A DNA stretch of 64,000 nucleotides. Origin: Acanthococcus lagerstroemiae. Taxonomy: Eukaryota > Arthropoda > Insecta > Hemiptera > Eriococcidae. This document shows positions 60,181 through 64,000 of this stretch, in pieces. The number at the start of each line of letters is the position of its first letter. Position 1 is the stretch's first letter. Both the position numbers and the translations under genes were made by a program. The notes under the pieces are model-generated. The model was not told the DNA's origin. It saw only the letters and a program-made list of their open reading frames with translations, and ran no database searches. Where the stretch lies: assembly GCA_031841125.1 (NCBI GenBank), contig CM063110.1:22563626-22627625 (forward strand), written 5' to 3'.

Positions 60181-60794
60181 AGGGTGTCTAACAAAATCGA
60201 ATTTTGAAAATAAACGACCTTCCCGCTGCGCAAAATCCACCAGTTACCAGGATAACTAAATTGGAACAAGGCGAATGAAGGGGTAACAAGGGTAATCTGA
60301 GGGTAACCGAGGGTAACAAATGGGTAACTTTTCTGCCGCGGGTAACTTGAGGGTAACTAATGGCGTAATATTCCGCCAGTAGCCCGGGTAACTAAAGGGG
60401 AACAAGGGTAATCCGAGGGTAACCCTTCGAGGGTAACAAATGGGTAACTTTTCCGCGGGTAACTGGGTAGCTAGAAGGTAATTGGGTTCAAATGACCTTT
60501 TCCCCCCAATTTGCTATGAATGTGAATGCGCTAAATGGTAAATGAATGCCAAAATATGCGAGATATGCAGAATAAAAGGCTGCTCATTTTACTCAGAATT
60601 GTGTGATTCATGAAGATCTTTCGAAATCTCAGGAATATAAGCCAGAGATAAAAATATGCATTCGCATAAAATTGCAGTTATGGTCAATTTTCTAATTCTA
60701 AAAATGACCATGATTGAGAATAAATGACTTTTAAATGATTTAAATGACCTTCTTCCAAAATAAATGACGTTAAATGACTGTTAGACCCGCTGAC
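60181..60794. mobile_element. Probable hAT-like TIR element with internal minisatellite
   Basis: CAGGGTGTCTAACAAAAT at the left faces ATGACTGTTAGACCCGCTG at the right. The interior has a GGGTAAC minisatellite and many AAATGAC words (60530-60780). No clear target duplication was found, so the boundaries are provisional. Confidence 0.45.
60274..60485. repeat. GGGTAAC-rich minisatellite, two ~75-bp copies
   Basis: The order GGGGTAAC, AAGGGTAATC, GAGGGTAACC, GAGGGTAACAAATGGGTAAC, TTTTC, CGCGGGTAACT appears at about 60279-60350 and again at about 60396-60475. In all, about eleven GGTAAC words occur. It is not the insect telomere unit TTAGG. Confidence 0.75.
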
Positions 60795-60799
60795 ATTGT

Positions 60800-60975
60800 T
60801 ACACGGATATGTCGTCCAGCCGACCGCATTGGCGCGCATACTCACATTCCTACGCTGTCTCTATTCCTTCACTCTCGGGGACGCTCGGCATTCTCCGTGC
60901 CGGCGGGTCGAAACGTGATAGTACGAATGACCGCGTAAAGAGGAATACGCAACTACATCACGATGGTAAGCGACA
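60800..60975 (+). promoter_or_regulatory. CpG-rich patch, possible promoter / 5' exon
   Basis: The segment is clearly richer in CpG than its surroundings (CCGACCGCATTGGCGCGCAT, GTGCCGGCGGGTCGAAACG). It ends with ATGGTAAGC at 60963, which could be a start codon directly followed by a good 5' splice site. There is no downstream exon I can identify in the window, so this is only a candidate. Confidence 0.25.
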
Positions 60976-61479
60976 ATGGTAACGTTTTTCTGCGGAACGT
61001 TTCTTCTGGACCGTTTTTTGCGGAGCGTATTCTGAGGAATTTTTCTCTTTCGCCTGCCGAGCTATTAGACATATCCGTGTCAAAATTATTTTTTGGATAT
61101 TATTTTGTCCTTAGGACTCTGGGGGATTCGGAAAGGCAAAACTTTAAAAAATATTGATCGGTGTAGTTTAACGTGACCATACCAATTTTCAGCCCGACCG
61201 ATTGTAATCAATCTTCAAAACACTTTTTACTTCATGTGGAAAATATTACCCGTGTCAGTGTTCGAAAAGAATTATTGGCAAGATATTTGACCATAATCAG
61301 TGAAAAATTACGTGGCATCTAATTTTAAGGTAATGTGCCAAATGTTGAACTAGGTATCGAATATTGATTGTTTTTCAAGGTTCAAAAAACTTTCGGTAGA
61401 GCGTTCCAGGCGAACATTTTGGGGAGGAAGATTGTGAAAGGATGAAATGTTTTGTTGCCCCTTCCCCACAGAGGAACAA

Positions 61480-61640
61480 GGTCTCGAACAAGTTTGAAAA
61501 AAGTCCCAAAAATGATCTGAAACGGGTTTAAAAACTACTGAGCGGGTCTGGAAGTCCCAAAACTGGTGTCTGAAAAAGCTTTAAGTTTGAATCAGACTGT
61601 GAAGTATTCTTGAACGAGTTCGTATAAAAGTTGTAAACAG
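61480..61640. repeat. Degenerate repeat like that at 8480-10640
   Basis: Loose reiteration of words such as AACAAGTTTGAAAA, AGTCCCAAAA, TCTGAAA and GTCTGGAAGT resembles the ssh intron field in texture. Nothing is coded. Confidence 0.4.
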
Positions 61641-61870
61641 TTTTTAGCTTCTGGAATGGAACCCTTAGCGGCGAACGTCATTCTCACTTTTCGAACTTAA
61701 ATGATACTTTCCAGTTTGGGTCATCACCATGTTCTCTTCTCACGAAGCTTCACGAGGTTGTTGCACATACTTTGGCAGCTCTTAAAAAGGCTAGGTATCT
61801 GCGAACTTATTAACCGGGTAGGAAGCTAGTGTGTATTTCACATTATTAGGCCCATATTAGGCCGAACCCC

Positions 61871-62086
61871 GCTTTTCTAATTTTGCTCTCAACCCGAGCC
61901 CTGAAATTCACTCTTTCGAGCACTACCTCAGGGACATCGGGGAGGCTGCTACGGCTGTCTTAGCCCTCTTCTCTTCTTGCCGGAAAACCGGCCTCGGCCG
62001 AAATGTAGCGAGTTGTTACATGGGCTCGAACCCGGGGTCTCCAGATTCCAAGACCAGTGCGCTATCCACTCGGCCAATCAGACCCC
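61871..62086 (-). mobile_element. tRNA-derived SINE, copy 3
   Basis: On the - strand the head GGGTCTGATTGGCCGAGTGG, the B box GGTTCGAGCCC and the body (AGAGGGCTAAGACAGCC, CCTCCCCGATG) match copies 1 and 2. TAGGCCGAACCCC (61858-61870) and TAGGTCTAACCCC (62087-62099) are an imperfect 13-bp target duplication. Confidence 0.9.
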
Positions 62087-62099
62087 TAGGTCTAACCCC

Positions 62100-63740
62100 T
62101 GTGCGAAACCTAATATGCATTTCCTTATGCGAGGGCTCAGTTTAGCTACCGGTAACGCCGCCTCGAGACAGCACCACTATCATGTCACTCTACTTATATA
62201 TAGCGCTACATTTCTCGGTTTCACTCGAAAAATACATATCAGTTTTCACGAGGAACTTAAGATACCTAATTTTATTCATTGCGAAAAGTTCACTTCCGAT
62301 GGGTACAAATAAATCAGAACATCACTGTAGTTCTCATCAGTGTTGTATGATTTCTGAAATCTGCAATCTGCAACTACAGCATTCAAAAAATTGGCTGGTA
62401 TGTTCCTAGACCAAAAGGAACAAGTTTAATCACTGGGAGCAGAACATTTCAAAAATTGCCAAATTTTGAATTACCCCAGAAAACATGCCAAGTTCTGGAC
62501 TTCACGTTTTCCATATCAAAATCAAAGTCAGCCAGCTTTTATTTCGGAGTACTGGTCGTCAACTCCCTCATCTGGCGTCCCAATTTTCACAAGTGAGTTC
62601 AGTGACTTCTAGAAAAAATTTTTATCGCAGTTAATTCCTGTATTTGTCAACTTTCGTCGTAATTTCACTGTCCAGTATATTCTACAAAGGTGAAGCTTCC
62701 ATCCATCTTTCGTTGAAAATTCCGTGAAAGCTTTCGCATTCAGTTCACGCGGATGCAAAATTGAGAGCAGGAAGCTTCCATCTCAGGGCCATCGTACCCC
62801 ACTTTTGTGCCCGGCTGCATTCAATTTTGGTTCATACGGTCTCCCGCATTTGCCGAACTACGATACCAACTGTATTTCATTTTAGCCTACTTCTATCAGG
62901 AAAATATACGCCAAGACCGATATTTTCGGCTGGAGAGTGGAGACTGCGTGTCTCAATGGATTTTTCCTTAATGGGCTTAGGTACATATTTATGTACAATC
63001 TCGCGAACATCCATCCTGGTCACGCTAATCCTCTCATAAATAATTCAAGATGGCATTCGTCCTCGTATTTACACAAACAGAAGAATGGAGAATAGTCGCT
63101 CACGTTAACGTTCACTTGTTTTGAGGGGGGAGGGGGAGAGATTCCGGCTCCCGCTCGCAGTTTCGAAACTGAAAACGCATTTGTCGCCGCAAAATTTAGA
63201 CGCGATTTTTACGCTCGAATTCGACCAAGAGCTTCTATATCGCTTTTGTTTTTGATTTTTCAAATGAATGCTCTCTCAAAATAAGTTGTCCGGATTACAT
63301 TTTCACGAATGTCGAAACAAGGCGAGGCACCGGTGCGTTCGTGCCAGTAATTTCATTTTTCAGCCGCTCCGGCTAAAGTCCGGAGAACAAAACCAGCACG
63401 GGCGTAAAATAAAAATCCTACATAACAAAATATTTTTTTCTAATTTCGTGCCACGAAAGATCAAATAAAACGTGTTTCGGGTAAACACTTGACGTATAGC
63501 CCACGCGAAAATACTTTTAAATTATGAACGTAATTCGCGAGGATATTTCCAGAGATAACTTTTCAACGAATGTGCAGTTGCTGGGTAATTGTCAAAATGT
63601 CGACTTATATTTGAAAAAATAGCGAATTATTGAATTTATAGCAAGAAAATGGCTCCTCACGGCCAGACTCTAGACCTACGCAACTCGGTGAAACAACCCA
63701 ATGTTGTACAACATCTACAATAATAAAATTTCAATGTAAA
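62100..63740. other. Unassigned sequence
   Basis: Open frames are short and unrecognised. A moderately CpG-rich stretch occurs at about 63130-63390. No RNA gene or element end was identified. Confidence 0.35.
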
Positions 63741-63744
63741 ATAC

Positions 63745-63830
63745 AGGCTGTCTCTTTGGCAATGACCCTCTTCCACTTGATAAATAGGCAACCAACCCCG
63801 ATAATATGTGGACATGTTTGCATCTAAATC
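63745..63830 (+). mobile_element. Isolated terminus of the 16013-19253 TIR family
   Basis: CAGGCTGTCTCTTTGGCAAT, GACCCTC, AGGCAACC and ATATGT-GACATGTTTGCAT align with the left terminus at 16025-16110. Matching stops after about 90 bp, and the partner end would lie beyond the window if it exists. Confidence 0.65.
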
Positions 63831-64000
63831 TAAATACCTATACTACTTGATCAGAAAGGCAATGTTTACGTTGGTGTTTTACAGACGACAAGAAGCGCCT
63901 ATCATTCATGCGTCAAGAGCTAACGAAACCTGCATGTAAAGTAAACGTCCCTCAATGTAAAGTGTTTTTACATGAAAAAATTGCTGGCCAGTAATTTCGT

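Noticed and set aside
60241..60485. Interstitial telomeric repeats
   Set aside because: The unit is GGGTAAC-like in a 75-bp order, not the insect TTAGG or another standard telomere repeat.
62761..63039. A 92-codon frame near the right end
   Set aside because: It does not start with ATG, has no domain and no splice or promoter context.

Overview
This is a eukaryotic window, almost certainly from an arthropod and probably an insect. The background is AT-rich, the one clear host gene is split by GT-AG introns, and the mobile DNA is of animal type (mariner, hAT, gypsy, RTE-like LINEs, tRNA-derived SINEs). A hemipteran would fit, but that is a guess and the species cannot be told from the sequence.

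The host gene is slingshot (ssh), the cofilin/ADF phosphatase, on the + strand from about 3.5 kb to 21.1 kb. I could place ten coding exons whose splice phases all agree, plus one tentative upstream exon. They encode the SSH-N region, a DEK-C domain, the dual-specificity phosphatase domain with the HCKMGISR active site, the conserved GMLDAMKNKEKLQRSKSETNLKS stretch and a long proline-rich C-terminus. The canonical slingshot N-terminus was not found, so the first exon(s) lie upstream of the window or are unrecognised. Bases 1-3544 hold AT-rich sequence, a LINE tail and a two-copy tandem repeat.

The larger introns are full of transposable elements. Intron 5867-upstream (4732-5866) holds a hAT-like MITE. 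Intron 6811-11353 holds several MITEs, one of them nested, a SINE and a field of degenerate repeats. Intron 12246-15557 holds a decayed antisense LINE interrupted by a mariner element rearranged into a large fold-back. Intron 15784-19786 holds an element with ~200-bp inverted termini that encloses the 5' part of a gypsy retrotransposon.

From about 22.13 to 46.49 kb there is a satellite array of roughly 83 head-to-tail monomers of about 292 bp. It has a 500-N assembly gap, higher-order repeats at the right end, and inverted monomer pieces at both edges.

From 46.5 to 64 kb I see no convincing host gene. It contains a 5'-truncated RTE-like LINE with a target-site duplication, nested hAT elements, two more SINE copies, dispersed repeats, a TCGAC-dense tract, a GGGTAAC minisatellite and a CpG-rich patch that could be a promoter. 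The most unusual items are the satellite with its edge inversions, the fold-back mariner inside a LINE inside ssh, and the TIR element carrying a gypsy fragment.
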